The notes: generated by a model not told the origin, from the sequence alone. Numbered from the stretch's first letter, positions 17,041 to 27,367 are shown. The stretch is 33,417 nt of DNA from Schoenoplectus triqueter (GCA_964058805.1 CAXKVV010000354.1:1-33417), one strand, 5' to 3'. Program-made: numbers and translations.

Positions 17041-18105
17041 GATTTTTTTTTTCACCGGATCCATTGAAAAATATCAAAGGACCTGAAAAAAAATTCCTTT
17101 ATAGATTGATTCCACTGCCCCCCGTTGCCACTTTTAATCCGATGCTGAAGGACCCGAATTATTTTCTTGGGTCCATTCTTTCAGCGGACCCTTTCAATTA
17201 TTTTATATTGTATTATGTTAAAATAATTTTAGTTAGGCTTTAGTAAGATTTTGAAACTACTTTATTGTTTAAATTAGTATAATTAGGTTTTAATTTAGAG
17301 CCTGAAAAAAATATTTCGAGCAATAACTCCAGCAAAAATTTTAGAATTAACTAAGAAATTAGATTCAAACTAATTTTTTTGTGTTTATACTTTTTTTAAA
17401 ATTTTCAGTTAAGATTATTTTTATACATTGTTCATTCTAATATTGACATGTCTGCTATTTTCTTCTAACGTGATTTGTTTTTTATACTGAATAGAAACTT
17501 CACACCACATGTAAAACCAAAATTAAGTAAAAACAATAATGAAAACGACAAAATTGCAGTCATGTCAATTCTATTATTGTTTTATTTAATTTTAGTTTTA
17601 CATGTGTTGTAAATTTCTATTCAGTGTAAAAACAATCATTTTAACAAAAAGGTATTATCACACAAAAGTTGATTTTTTACATCACATGCAAAGTTAAAAT
17701 TAAGTAAACAAACAATGAAAATGGCAAAATGTAACTGAATGACTCTTATTTACCATTTTCATTATTGTTTTTTACTTAATTTTAAATCATAATTAAAACC
17801 AACTTAAAACATTTTTAACATAATTAAAACCTAGTTAAAACTTAATTACACTAATTTAAATCATGAAATAATTTTAAAATCTAACTAAGAAATTTAAACT
17901 ATTTAACCTAATAAAATGTAAAACAATCGAAAGGACCCAATTATTTGTTTCGGACCCATAGAATGGACCCGAGAAAATAATTCGGTCCTTCATTATCGGA
18001 TCAAAAGTGGCAACAGGGGTAGCAGAATATAAAATGAAGGGACAAAAAAAATTGTTCAGGTCCTTTGATTTTTTTCGAAAGGACCCGATGAAAAAAAATC
18101 GGGTC
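17041..18105. mobile_element. 1.07-kb nested inverted-repeat element
   Basis: Two outer arms of roughly 280 bp (17041-17330 and 17830-18105) are inverted copies. Shared blocks include ATCAAAGGACCTGAA, GTTGCCACTTTT-ATCCGAT and AATTATTTTCT-GGGTCCATTCT. The interior contains two further hairpins, 17486-17625 and 17694-17785, whose arms are related to each other (AAAATTAAGTAAA...CAAT). No protein is encoded. It resembles long-TIR fold-back or Mutator-derived elements, but no target duplication was found, so the class is open. Transcription through it would give a long hairpin RNA. Confidence 0.7.
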
Positions 18106-18486
18106 TTTTTATCTCATGTAAAAAAAAATTGTTAGACTTCATGTATGTCAATTTTGTTTAGCTAACTGTGAAGTTAAAAATAATTTATCAATATCTTTTT
18201 AAATAGCAACAATTAGAAATAATTAAAAAATATACACTTGTCCTAACATCAATATTTTCTTCTTAATTAAAGTTGTCCTGAAGCTGTGAAAAGCTAAATA
18301 ATGTTGAATACTGATATAGTTTCCGTCACATGCGCATGAAATGTGAGCAACTCTTAGTACAGATTCCAAATTCCTAGTGTAACCAAGCGTTTATGATTGT
18401 TTTATTATACTTCTGTTTGCATCTCCTATAACTAATGTTATTTTCATTATTTTTCACTTAAATTTATGCAATCATTAAAATAAATA
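18106..18486. other. Spacer, nothing recognised
   Basis: AT-rich; no frame or element end supported. Confidence 0.5.
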
Positions 18487-18493
18487 AGCATAT

Positions 18494-18898
18494 AGAGAGA
18501 CTATGGTGTTTCACGAAGTACAAAATCTCCCGTGCTTCGTATCCATATCTCAAATATGAAAGTCTAAACAGTCAATTCAAACCGTTGAACATGATCTTCA
18601 TATTGAAATATTTTTTAATATCAAATTTTATATTTTTTTGAACTTTTTTCTTTTTTTAGATGGATGAAAAATCACTAGTATTGGATGATGCATAAATCAT
18701 TAGATCAGCAATTTTTATACTCATCTACAAAAATAGCAAATAATTTAAAAATATATAAAATTTTATCTCCAAGGATATTTCAATATGAGAATCATATTCA
18801 ACAGTTTGGATCGGCCGTTTGAATTTTTAAATTCAAAATATGAACATAAAACACACAAAAATTTATATTTTACGAAGCATCATAGCCTCATGATATAT
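18494..18898. mobile_element. Fold-back MITE, copy 2
   Basis: Second member of the family at 16148-16549, of nearly the same size and clearly alignable (for example CCGTTGAACATGATCTTCATA on the left arm mirrored on the right). It is flanked by AGCATAT at 18487-18493 and 18899-18905, a possible target duplication, though in AT-rich sequence a 7-bp match is weak evidence. Confidence 0.65.
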
Positions 18899-18905
18899 AG
18901 CATAT

Positions 18906-19874
18906 GTGTACTAAGCAATAGATACCTGTTAATTCATATACCAGCAAATTAAATATTAAATCAAATCAAATTTTAGTTACAGTTAAGAATGCATCAATGC
19001 AGAACGTGAGATGAAAAAATAATGTTTTTTTATTAAAAGTTTATGACTCTTTTTTTTTAATTTTATACTTAAACTCTTAATTTTTTATCATGGAACCTAA
19101 ATTGTAAATTTTATCTACTAGACCTGAATACTTATTAATTAAAATATCAACAACTTCAGTATCAAATTAATAAAATAAAACTTTAGTTACAAGTAATTAA
19201 AGATGCAGCAAGGCAACAATATTTTTCTTTTTTAAAAAACAATATAAACGGATCATATATTTCTAATAAAAATGGTTCTTATGTAGATCACTAAATTGTA
19301 CGTCATGGAAATTTAGGAAAACAAAATTTGAGCGTTGTAATTCATAAATAAGAATGAGACAGATGGACCAACTGAAAATGAACGCTATCAGCACCGTAAC
19401 CACACATAGATAAAGAAACAGACCTACAGAAACAATTTAATTGTGAAAATGATTAAATGAACACTAATAGTTGGAAAGCGAGAATTATGATTTTTCCCAA
19501 AATGGGAGTAGGTAGGCGTGAAGCCGTGAATCTACATTTAGATTGTTCATTCATATTCTCAACCGTTAGATTTAGTTCATTCAATGATTTGCGTACCACA
19601 GTGATGATGGAAGAGAAAAAAGTATTTATTCTTGTGAACCCCACTAGAAGAAAAAAGTTGCAGAAAAGAAAAATAATACCGTTTGTCATACAATAATTAT
19701 ATTAACTATTATGCGTACATGTCATTATTTCCTTCAGTATTTAGAAATTCTAAATATTTTTCAGTAACTGTATACATAGAAAAAAATGGCCATATATAAT
19801 TCATTCATGTGCATTTAGTTTTTTTTTTACTACATATGGGAGTCTAATCTATCCGACTTTTTAACTCACAAGAC
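18906..19874. other. Spacer, nothing recognised
   Basis: AT-rich. Overlapping 78-79 codon frames occur on both strands at 19453-19696 but have no recognisable motif and mirror each other, so neither is called. Confidence 0.5.
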
Positions 19875-20100
19875 TGAAAATCCATCCGTTATGTGCACCC
19901 TCTTAATTTTAATATCAAAATTAATCACAAAGAGTCTTAAATTTTTAAGAAAATTAAATTTATTATTTAACAAAAGATGGTGTACAAATATAATATTTTT
20001 TACTAAGTGAAGGCATATAATGTGTAGTTTTCTTTTTATTATAATAAAACTTAGTAATTGTTGATATTTAATTATTTGATATACAACTTCCTCATTTTAC
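19875..20100. repeat. AT-rich dispersed repeat, copy B
   Basis: Aligns with the first two-thirds of copy A, from the GTGCACCCTCTTAATTTTAA block to TAATAAAACTTAGTAATTGTT. It lies in tandem with copy C. Confidence 0.55.
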
Positions 20101-20109
20101 AAAATAAGC

Positions 20110-20410
20110 ATATTTAAAATTAATTCTATTATTAAAAATAATATATTTTATTAGATATAATTTATATATAAATCAATTACAAAGGCTCTTAAATTTTTCA
20201 AAAAAATTAATTCATTATTTAATAAAAGATAATGCACAAAATATAATAATTTTTCTTTTCTGAATAAGGTTGTACAATGCATGGTTTTTTTAAATAAAAC
20301 TTAATAATAGTTTATGTTCAATTTATTGGGTATACAACTTTTTTTAGACCTCTTATAAATATATTGGTAAAAAAAATAATAAATGGAATGGGGTGGGAAA
20401 ATGAGTTTTA
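20110..20410. repeat. AT-rich dispersed repeat, copy C
   Basis: Aligns with copy A from the TATATTTTATT block through TTGTACAATGCATGG and on to the A-rich right end near 20400. Copies B and C in tandem suggest local duplication of an older insertion. Confidence 0.55.
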
Positions 20411-20563
20411 CTAAAATCTGAACCGTTACTTTTATAAAATCAATCAATCTTAATCATAAATTGAATAAGAGTATTTTGGTCATTACATATTATCTGATAG
20501 CATTAATGGACGTCTCTAATATATACGTTCTTTATAATATAGTATATATATAGATACGAATTT

Positions 20564-21014
20564 AGTTAAAAATTCATATAGTTTTTCATATCAAAATTAT
20601 AAAACAATACTTAAAGATACTTTTGAAGATGGAAATGTTATAATATTTAGCATGAGTATATTAATGGAAAAAACTATTAAATTAAAAAATGTTAATTAAA
20701 TGTGTACTGAATAATCATTATTTTTGTAAACATTAAATAATATATTTATTTGACAACAAAATGAGTTTTACTTATCCATAAGGTTATATAGTTAAAAATT
20801 CATATAGTTTTTCATGTCAAAATTATAACACAATAATTAAAATATACTTTTGATGATGGAAAAGTTATAATATTTAGAATGAGCCTATTAATTGAAAAAA
20901 TATTAAACTAAAAAAATGTTAATTAAAAGTTAACTGAATGATCATTATTTTTGTAAACATTAAATAATATATTTATTTGACAACAAAATATTTTTTAGTT
21001 ACCCGTAAGGTTCT
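20564..21014. repeat. Two-copy tandem duplication, 226-bp unit
   Basis: Units at 20564-20789 and 20790-21014 both start AGTTAAAAATTCATATAG and both end near a CC-TAAGGTT block. They have diverged by scattered substitutions, so the duplication is not recent. Confidence 0.8.
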
Positions 21015-21483
21015 AGTTGTAATTTTTATTTAGGTCGATATATTCAACATCATAAAATATGTGCATCAATTTATTCAGCATTTTTAGAGAAATCGTAAAA
21101 TCAATATAGTTTGATAGCTCTTTTTTCATTTTATTATTAATTGTTTTTTTCTAGTATGCATAACAACTCCATCAAAATTATTTGTAACTTCCATTTTTGA
21201 TAATTTAGGAATGAGATTTTATTTGAGCTTTTGTTAACTTGGGAATGATGTCATTTAAATCCGCATTATCATACATTAGAAAGGTATATTAGAAGAAGAA
21301 AATAAAAAATATATATTGGAATAACACAATATTTCTGTTTTCTACACGAGATTTGGATGATAAAATTCGAAAATATTAATAAGCTCACAAATCAATATAC
21401 TTTAATATTTTTATCGTATTTAATTGACTTTATTCTACGAGGCGCCATAACAATATTAAAGTAGATTATGATATGCATATAAA
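21015..21483. other. Spacer, nothing recognised
   Basis: AT-rich; no supported feature. Confidence 0.5.
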
Positions 21484-21645
21484 TGATTAAAAAAATTATA
21501 GCAATAGTGAATCTGTATATCTTCTCTTTTCCAGTGGGGTCCACAAGAATAAATATATTTTGTGATTAAAAAATTATAGTAACAACAAAATCTGTATTAC
21601 TCTTTCCTCTTTTTCGAGTGAGGTCCAAAAGAATAAATATATTTT
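21484..21645. repeat. Two-copy tandem duplication, about 80-bp unit
   Basis: Units 21484-21562 and 21563-21645 share a TGATTAAAAAA-TTATAG start and an AAGAATAAATATATTTTG end, with a GTGGGGTCC / GTGAGGTCC block between. Confidence 0.75.
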
Positions 21646-22295
21646 GTCATCTATCATTACCGTGGTACGGATATCCAACAACGCTAATTCTGTAAGGGCT
21701 GATAAGAGAGAATCATTAAATGAATAAAAATCCAATAGTTAAAAATATGTGTGAACAATCCTAAATGTGCACTCATGGTGTATGTTTCCTTCCAAATACA
21801 CATCAAAAAGATATTAATATGTCATGCAACTCTAAAAAGTTTTATCATCATCTCCATTTCCATTTAATTGTTTTGCCAACATTTAGTAATATCTTCAGGA
21901 AATCAAGTTTGAGCAAACACGTTTTATATCGCAGATTTAAACAAATAAAAAAATACTCATCACAAAAGATGAGACACCTTAAAATTATCCCAAACTGCTA
22001 ATGTCACTCGCTTTTCCGAGTGAACCCACTGCTCAGAATTTATTATTCCAAAGACAATCTAAGGGGGTAGAATAGTAACATTGCCAACTGGATTGCAGCT
22101 ATATCGGCCTGTTTTATGCTATTTCTATTCAATTCCATATGTTTTTTTTTGTTTCGACAAATTAGTTTCTGGAATTCGGAAGTACCGGAAAAGTTGGATG
22201 AAAATATACTGCTTTAAAACGGAGAGCAATACTGATCCTTTAAATTGTTAAATAAATTAATATTTTAGAAATCAATCATAGAGTAAATCTATAAT
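21646..22295. other. Spacer, nothing recognised
   Basis: Contains a 78-codon plus-strand frame (21765-22001) without any motif or context; not called. Confidence 0.5.
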
Positions 22296-22490
22296 GGATT
22301 AAAGAGGTATGTATCTCTCGGTAATCATCCGATATACCTTTTTAATCTTTCACTTAAGTTAGAAGTAAAATAATATTTTACGATCTTTTATAAAGGATTA
22401 AAATATATGTATCTCTCGGTAATCATTCGACATATTTTAATCTCTAGTTTAACTAGAAGTAATTTTTTTATTTTACGTTCTTTCTGCAGC
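22296..22490. repeat. Tandem pair of hairpin units with conserved loop
   Basis: Unit 1 (22296-22394) and unit 2 (22395-22490) each hold a stem-loop. In unit 1 ATTAAAGAGGTATGT pairs with ATATACCTTTTTAAT (15 pairs, two G-T). In unit 2 ATTAAAATATATGT pairs with ACATATTTTAAT (12 pairs, one 2-base bulge). The 19-base loops differ at one position (ATCTCTCGGTAATCAT-Y-CG) although the stems differ. Confidence 0.75.
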
Positions 22491-22641
22491 TTAAGCCTTA
22501 ACGGAATTTGGTTGGACCAAAACCCAACATGAAAAACAATAAAAAAAATAGAATTATTATAACATAAACGAAAGAATATCATTTGATAGTGAAGAACAGA
22601 ATCCTAGTCTTCAATTTAGAGAGTAGTGTATTGGTGCTAGA

Positions 22642-23226
22642 TAGGGCTGTCAATGGGTAGCGTAAGGTATGGGTGGAGGTATTTTCATATCCGTACCCAT
22701 TATAATTTCTTTACCCATACTCGTTAAAATTTTCTTTACCCATACCCTACTCTTACCCATTAAAAATTTCGGGTAACGAACAGGTAACAGTAGATAACGG
22801 GTGGAAATAAAATTAATTCAATGAAAAAATTATATGATTTAGATAAATAAATAGCATTAAATAAATATACTAATGAAGTGCAATAATAATTAATATTTTA
22901 GATATTACATAAATCATATAATTTTTTATGTCAATTGTTATAAAAAATATATACTAATTATTATATATATATTTATATAATTTAACTATATATATTTATT
23001 AAAATTATAAAATAATTATACTTATATATATATATATAATTTACCCAATCGATAACGGGTAACGAAAATCCCTTACCCATATCCATACCCGATAAGTTAA
23101 CGAAATTTTTTTCTTACCCATACTCATACCCAATAACCTAACGAAAATAAAACCTTACCCATATTCATTTTATCGGGTACGATACGGGTCGGGTAAACAG
23201 CCAAAAGGATGCCATTGACAGCCCTA
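22642..23226. mobile_element. hAT MITE with perfect TIRs and target duplication
   Basis: 585 bp bounded by a perfect 15-bp inverted repeat TAGGGCTGTCAATGG and a perfect 8-bp direct repeat GTGCTAGA (22634-22641 and 23227-23234). Both are hallmarks of hAT elements. Subterminal sections are full of TACCCAT/GGGTA blocks and the core is TA-rich. There is no transposase. Perfect ends indicate a fairly recent insertion. Confidence 0.9.
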
Positions 23227-23434
23227 GTGCTAGAAAAGTTGAGTGGCATGAATGAAGTTTTGGTTGGATCAAATTTCATGTTTTGACACTTCAAAGTTGG
23301 TGGTTAAATTATAATTATCAGTCTTTTCATTGGATTAAATGTGTGCTTCTAGAAGTTTGGTGGGAAATGAATTTTGGGAAGTACAGTGTTTTTAAATGCG
23401 GCCGTGTGGACCATATATGCATATGTCGTATGCT

Positions 23435-23594
23435 AGGGGCGGAGCCAGAAACGATCGATAGGGGGTGCCCGGTTCAAATAAATAGAATATTCAGGTCAAA
23501 AGAAATTTTATTTTTTACCATACGACCTTTATTTTTCAGTGAACCGAGGGGGTGCCCGGGCGCCGGCTGGCGCCTACTTTGGATCCGCCCTTGC
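23435..23594. mobile_element. 160-bp element with GGGCGGA ends
   Basis: The left end AGGGGCGGAGCC and right end GGATCCGCCCTT are imperfect inverted repeats. The flanks CGTATGCT (23427-23434) and CGTATGCA (23595-23602) match at seven of eight bases, suggesting an 8-bp target duplication of hAT type. A plus-strand frame that crosses it (23283-23621) is fortuitous. Confidence 0.6.
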
Positions 23595-23649
23595 CGTATG
23601 CAATCTGTTATCAGAAAGTAATGTGATTTAAGATATATGGTTTTTACTC

Positions 23650-23775
23650 ATATACGGATTCATGTGGTTTATATGCGGGTTCATGCAGTCTATATATGGG
23701 TCCATGTGGTCAATATACAGATCCATGTGGTCAATATGCGGGTCCATGCGGTTTATGTGCGGGTTCATGCGGTTT
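23650..23775. repeat. Minisatellite, six 21-bp units
   Basis: Six consecutive units without indels, consensus near ATATGCGGGTTCATGCGGTTT. The plus strand reads through in a seven-residue repeat (Val-His-Val-Val-Tyr-Met-Arg type), which I take as a by-product of the period. Confidence 0.9.
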
Positions 23776-24194
23776 ATAATGTTATAATTATATTTTTTTA
23801 TTATTCTCTATTTAAAAATAATAAAAATCACATATATGTGTCCGCATGACAATCCGTATATGCAGTATGCGGTGATCCTGCATATGCATGAAGAAATCCG
23901 CATTTAAAAACATTAGGGAAGTATATAGATATACATGCGGGTTTGTCATTAAGCAGAAAATTGATCCGAACCATTAAATGAAATAATCGAACGACAGTGA
24001 TTTGTTTCTCTTTCTTCAAAAAAAAAATAATAATAATGTGACTTTTGGAAGAAGAAGATGAAACGTTGTCAATTTGATCCATTTGTCACTTTACTGAAGA
24101 AGACGTTCCTCCCCTTAATTTCCGATAAATTTTCGTTTCTATGTCAGTTGATCAACCAAACTTATTTAGGAAAAAAATAATATAAAAACCTTAA
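23776..24194. other. Spacer, nothing recognised
   Basis: Contains scattered fragments similar to the preceding minisatellite (TGCGGGTTTGTC near 23936). The minus-strand frame at 23828-24082 has no motif and is not called. Confidence 0.45.
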
Positions 24195-24227
24195 TTTTTT
24201 TTTTTTGGGGGGGGGGGGGGGGGTGGG
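24195..24227. repeat. T12-G17 homopolymer tract
   Basis: Twelve T followed by seventeen G and then TGGG. Potential G-quadruplex on the plus strand, and a place where read or assembly errors are likely. Confidence 0.95.
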
Positions 24228-25060
24228 ATTTATCATCTTTGGATATATACTCCAAGATTTTGTTTTGTTCAACATTATCAATGCCCAGTTGCCCACGTAT
24301 AGGGTTAGGTATTAATTAAAGTGCGTACGGAGAGATGTCAGAAAAAGTAACAATATGATAACTAGTTAACTAACATTTGTGGTACAATAATGAGTGACAA
24401 TTAAATAGAGGAAAATTGCAGGAACTTACTCAACTAAGAAAGAAAAATTACACGAACTTAATTAAAGTCCATCAGTGCTTCAAGATGTATAAACTTGAAA
24501 AAAATCAAAATTTTAGAGCTTGATCCTCATCTTTTCATAAAAAAAATAAGCTTGAAAAAAATAACACAATTATTTGAGGCAAAACATGAACTTGGAAATT
24601 AGAATTGTATATAATATAATATTATAATACATCTAAATTATTAGAAAAGTAAAATACATTAAAATTGAAAAAGAAAGAAGAGAGAAATTTGTTTTGCTGA
24701 AAGTTAATAAATGAAGGACGCGACTAACAGTACCTAGCGTTAATCCCCCAAAAAATCCCCGCAAATGATTTTTCATTTTCAAAAAGTTTCACTCAACTAC
24801 GCTTAACAAAATTTTATTTTTCGCATGCACATAATTATTTCTCCGCCGAATAAAGACCATCCGCACATAACTCACATGATAATTTCTGAAACGTCAAACC
24901 CATATTGTATGTAATCATATGTTCAAGTATTTATATATATATATATATATATAGTATTTTAAAAAATTATAAGTATTTAGATTTTTATTTTTATATAATT
25001 TGATTTACTTATGTTAGTTATTGAGATATATATCATACATATTTAATTATCTATTATAAG
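24228..25060. other. Spacer, nothing recognised
   Basis: AT-rich with a short (TA)n run at about 24931-24953. Isolated AAGTATTTAGAT words near 24971 foreshadow the following array. Confidence 0.5.
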
Positions 25061-25606
25061 TATTTAGATATAATATCTAGGTATTTAGATTTCTTATTTA
25101 GGTATTTAGATATATGTTTTGGGTATTTAGATATGTGTTCTGGGTATTTAAGTATAATGTCTAGATATTTAGATTTCTTATTTAGATATTTAGATATGTG
25201 TTCTGGGTATTTAGATATTTGTACTGGATATTTAGATATGTGTTCTGAGTATTTAAGTATAATATCTAGGTATTTAGATTTCTTATTTAGATATTTAGAT
25301 ATGTGTTTTGGATATTTAAGTATAATATTTAGGTATTTAAATTTCTTATTTAGATATTTAGAGATGTGTTCTGGCTATTTAGATATGTGTTATGGGTATT
25401 TAAGTATAATATCTAGGTATTTAGATTTCTTATTTAGGTATTTAGATATGTATTCTGGGTATTTAAGTATAGTATTTAGGTATTTAGATTTCTTATTTAG
25501 GTATTTAGAGATGTGTTCTGGGTATTTAGATTTGTGTTCTGAGTATTTAAGTATAATATATAAGTGTTTAGATTTCTTATTTAGATATTTAGATATCTGT
25601 TATGGG
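25061..25606. repeat. Minisatellite, 26 units of exactly 21 bp
   Basis: Every unit starts TATTTA (one TGTTTA) and is exactly 21 bp, with no indel in 546 bp. Three types recur: A (TATTTAGATATGTGTTCTGGG), B (TATTTAAGTATAATATCTAGG) and C (TATTTAGATTTCTTATTTAGG). C always follows B, and B follows one to three A units, giving a higher-order A(1-3)-B-C pattern of 63-105 bp. Because the period is a multiple of three, the plus strand is open: from ATG 25133 to a TAA at 25610 it reads Tyr-Leu-Asp/Ser plus four variable residues, 159 codons. No signal peptide, promoter or known domain is seen, so I call a repeat rather than a gene. Confidence 0.93.
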
Positions 25607-25612
25607 CATTAA

Positions 25613-26759
25613 ATATCATTTATATGTGATTATTTGAAGTATGTGATTTTTTGTAATTATTTACTGAATAACACGAAAAAAATTAAACTTCACAAAATAA
25701 TATTTTCTCATAAAATAGCAAGTACACTTTAAATATATCTTTATATAATTTTATCAGCCTAATAATATATTCAATATCACAACATTCTAATTTATGTTCA
25801 ACATCAAAGTTATAATACATGAAACATGTTTCAACATCATAAGTTCTAAGGAAGAGATAGTTTAAAAAAGAAAACGCTAGACATCAGATTTAATATTGAA
25901 AAAATTATATATGAGATATCGAGCTTAATTAGCACGTACTTAATTAAAAAAAATGAGCGCTGATAGCGCATAAATTATTTAAGAGATGAAGGTCCGGCAG
26001 AAAAAGATTTTCTCATAAATGAATTTCTGCCTAACCTTCTCACCTTTTTGCTCGTTAATTTGGTTCTTCCAATAAATCAGACGACTATGTGCATAAAGCG
26101 ATCTTCGTGAAGTTTAGACTTAGTGGAGCACAATCTCGTTTAGGAAATTAAATGGTGTGAAACAAAATAAATTTTTGGAGTATATTTCTGAACTCTTCAC
26201 AGATCCCCATTTTTTCATAGATCTATCAGACATGGCCATTTTATAGTCGTTGCTATTCCGAAAGAGAAAGATACCAGAAACTAGGTGTAATTAATTAAGG
26301 AAAATAATACTGCGTGTAATAGCATGTACAGAGAAAACAATTAGCAAAAAAAAGCTGTTACTTGAACTTAACAGTAATTTAATTAGTTAACAGAAACAAG
26401 TACCAAACTTAAAAATGTATATATTACATTTACAGCTGAACAATATAAACATAGTATAAATAACGTACAAAGGTAAAAATAATTAAATAAAAATAAATAA
26501 GGTAAAATGCCATGTATAGGAAATTTGTGAGCGCTGTTAATCTTATCAATGAACCATGTTAGTTTGTGAGCTTTTGGTTAATCAACATCCTCAAGTAAAG
26601 AAATAAAAATAAAAGAATAAACTGAAAAATATGAAACATGAGAGGGGTAATTAAGAGGGCATCAAATTAAAGACCCATGGCCATGAGCAGCATCATATAT
26701 ATAACAAAAAATCATATGTAAATGCTGAAAGAAAAATTAAAAGAAGAAATGAAGAATCC
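25613..26759. other. Intergenic; 3-prime flank of the acidic-protein gene
   Basis: No frame of note. The last 150 bp or so probably hold the 3-prime untranslated region of the minus-strand gene that ends at 26760. Confidence 0.5.
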
Positions 26760-27143
26760 TCAATAACCATGAGCTATACATGCTTCCCAGAAACGCCGGT
26801 CGCTTTCGGCATCTCCTTGTGCTTCCAACGCCTCCTTGTCATCCATCTCTTTCTTTCCAACCATCTGAGCAAAACTACTCTCCTCTCTAATAGTTTTGCA
26901 GCTCGCTTCTAACCAGGATCGACGTCTCTTGTTCTTATCAGCTTCATCTTCAATTTCCTTTGCATCGACAAATTCTTCGGATGTCGATTCAGCATCCTCA
27001 TCATCAGTAGAGGAGGTGTTAGGCTTGGTGATATCACAAAGATGAGATACGGCTGTATCTGGAACCATGTCCGCCTCGGAGTCGCCCGTAGATTCCATGT
27101 AGGATATGGAAATTGTGGGCTCCACGGTGGAGGTGTGCTCCAT
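26760..27143 (-). CDS. Small acidic protein, unknown function (paralogue 1)
   Basis: 127 residues from ATG 27143; an open extension to a TTG at 27164 is not needed, and the paralogue supports this start. Features: a Ser/Thr/Glu-rich N-terminal half with ESTGDSEADMV (17-27) and the acidic cluster DDEDAESTSEE (47-57), a basic patch KNKRRR (70-75) that could be a nuclear-localisation signal, and the C-terminus DAESDRRFWEACIAHGY ending at the stop. No signal peptide or membrane segment. Single exon as far as visible. I recall plant uncharacterised acidic proteins with a similar Phe-Trp-Glu-Ala-Cys end but know no function. The paralogue at 32078-32488 lies about 5 kb away in the same orientation. 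Confidence 0.75.
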   Translation of the reverse strand: MEHTSTVEPTISISYMESTGDSEADMVPDTAVSHLCDITKPNTSSTDDEDAESTSEEFVDAKEIEDEADKNKRRRSWLEASCKTIREESSFAQMVGKKEMDDKEALEAQGDAESDRRFWEACIAHGY

Positions 27144-27195
27144 GGAGAAGCTAACATCTACCAAATTGTTTCCGAGGCAGACTCTTAATTGGCGG

Positions 27196-27204
27196 TATTA
27201 TATA
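27196..27204 (-). promoter_or_regulatory. Probable TATA box of acidic-protein gene 1
   Basis: On the minus strand the sequence reads CTATATAATACC about 55-60 bp before the start codon, giving a short leader of some 25-30 nt. Confidence 0.5.
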
Positions 27205-27305
27205 GAAAAATAATTTTATGATATTAATTAGATAAGACGGAGTTTGATGGTTTCGGCTTTCTATTTTTTTTTCAAAGATAAAAAGAAATTGTAAGCGTGG
27301 CGCCG

Positions 27306-27316
27306 TGGCCGAATGG
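27306..27316 (+). other. tRNA box A-like motif, truncated
   Basis: TGGCCGAATGG fits the internal pol III box A pattern of tRNA genes and tRNA-derived SINEs. No box B follows; the sequence runs into a C homopolymer 12 bp later. It may be the head of a truncated SINE or tRNA pseudogene, or chance. Confidence 0.3.
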
Positions 27317-27328
27317 CTAGCTACAAGT

Positions 27329-27367
27329 CCCCCCCCCCCCCCCCCCCCCCCACCCAAAAAAAAAAAA
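27329..27367. repeat. C23-ACCC-A12 homopolymer tract
   Basis: Twenty-three C, then ACCC, then twelve A. On the complementary strand it resembles the T12-G17 tract at 24195. Length in the assembly is uncertain. Confidence 0.95.

Noticed and set aside
20540..20556. Minus-strand TCTATATATATACTATATT resembling a Helitron 5-prime end
   Set aside because: No matching hairpin plus CTRR terminus was found on the expected side, and the motif is low-complexity.
23283..23621. 112-codon plus-strand frame
   Set aside because: Crosses the 160-bp MITE; openness is chance.
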